Source of the DNA: Bodo saltans
Lineage: Eukaryota > Euglenozoa > Kinetoplastea > Eubodonida > Bodonidae
Reading direction: 5' to 3'
DNA: 26,138 bases
Assembly (NCBI GenBank): GCA_001460835.1
Contig: CYKH01000281.1
Location: 1-26,138 of the forward strand
Of this stretch, positions 25,800-26,138 are shown piece after piece. Under the pieces are notes generated by a model. The model had not been told where the DNA came from, searched no databases, and was given only the letters and a program-made list of their open reading frames with translations. Numbering within the stretch: position 1 is the first letter of the stretch; each line of letters begins with the position of its first letter. The position numbers and the translations under genes are program-made.

Positions 25800-26138
25800 C
25801 CCCCGCAAGCCCCACAACATCCGTTTCTGTCTAAACTGCACGCAATACGTTGGGACTTCAATGTGTGTTTGCGATGCGATATCAGACTCGTTCTGCCAAC
25901 AGAAGATGTGTATGTTGATGTAACCATCGCAAACGCAGCTTGCAAGACGCACGCAGGCAAACCACTATCCACCATTGAGCGAAACAAGACGCGAGAGAAA
26001 GAGGCAAGCTATCTCGAGCATGTTGCGGCACTGAACGGCCATTTGGTGGCATTCGTCGCAGAAGCGCGCGGGACACTAGCACCCGCTGCGTTGCACCTTT
26101 GCAAACGCCTTGACGCTTTACAGATTGTGAAGCAGTTC
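25800..26138 (+). pseudogene. C-terminal endonuclease-like fragment of a non-LTR retroelement protein, continuing beyond the window
   Basis: The + frame is open for 113 codons after TAA 25797-25799, has no ATG and runs off the right edge. Its product shows CDIRLVLP, YVDVTIAN, then ERNKTREKEASYLEHV and VAFVAEARGTLAPAAL. This order (Arg-x-Asp, a hydrophobic strand ending in Val-Asp-Val, a downstream E/K...Tyr helix, then a hydrophobic strand with Glu and Gly and a Gly/Ala-rich helix) matches the restriction-like endonuclease or related C-terminal domain after reverse transcriptase in site-specific non-LTR elements. Candidate catalytic Asp codons are at 25878-25880 (RCDI) and 25917-25919 (VDV). 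With no start and an in-frame stop just upstream, it is read as a truncated or decayed copy. The 98-codon minus-strand ORF at 25656-25952 overlaps it and is taken as a shadow. Confidence 0.55.

Noticed and set aside
25656-25952. Minus-strand ORF of 98 codons ending near the retroelement-like fragment
   Set aside because: Its translation looks superficially protein-like, but it starts with GTG after a stop just upstream, has no recognisable motif, opposes every other gene, and overlaps a + frame with a more specific endonuclease-like signature. It is treated as a shadow, with some doubt.
1-26138. tRNA, rRNA or CRISPR-like arrays
   Set aside because: Reading the intergenic gaps on both strands showed no cloverleaf-like gene, rRNA segment or regularly spaced direct DNA repeats. 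The only repeats are microsatellites, A tracts and protein-level repeats.

Overview
This window looks like a stretch of a kinetoplastid nuclear genome, most likely a free-living bodonid such as Bodo saltans (the lineage is inferred; the species is a guess). Twelve protein genes all lie on the + strand. They show no introns and are separated by about 80 to 480 bases. Nearly every start codon is preceded by a pyrimidine-rich tract and an AG only 1 to about 45 bases upstream, as expected for polycistronic transcription with spliced-leader trans-splicing. The proteins are clearly eukaryotic.

Layout, left to right: the C-terminal half of a TOR kinase (2-3553, cut by the window edge); a large protein with four copies of an IQ-plus-FW repeat and an acidic DVSSD-rich tail (4177-8658), whose N-terminus probably lies in another frame from 4032; a kinesin with an N-terminal MSP-like domain and a possible C-terminal PH-like fold (8988-12755); a zuotin/MPP11 ribosome-associated J-protein (12906-14774); the ER-Golgi membrane protein YIF1 (14937-15713); the splicing factor PRP38 (15900-16472); a five-helix membrane protein resembling TspO (16584-17315); an unrecognised Ser/Pro-rich protein (17555-18664); a long coiled-coil/leucine-rich-repeat protein (18793-22572); a theta-like glutathione S-transferase (22779-23489); a small unrecognised protein (23641-24060); and a HEN1-type small-RNA 2'-O-methyltransferase (24143-25474).

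The last ~660 bases differ from the rest. They hold several pure A runs and then an ATG-less open frame (25800-26138, running off the window) whose translation resembles the restriction-endonuclease-like C-terminus of a non-LTR retroelement protein. I read this as a degenerate or 5'-truncated retroelement on the + strand.

The genes do not form one pathway; co-directional but functionally unrelated genes are usual in kinetoplastid clusters. Themes present are growth signalling (TOR), cytoskeleton (IQ-repeat protein, kinesin, possibly the LRR protein), secretory traffic (YIF1), translation folding (zuotin), splicing (PRP38) and small-RNA stability (HEN1). The least ordinary items are the four-copy IQ/FW repeat, the MSP-kinesin fusion, the probable frame break at the start of the IQ-repeat gene, the divergent FRB region of TOR, and the hidden retroelement fragment at the right edge.
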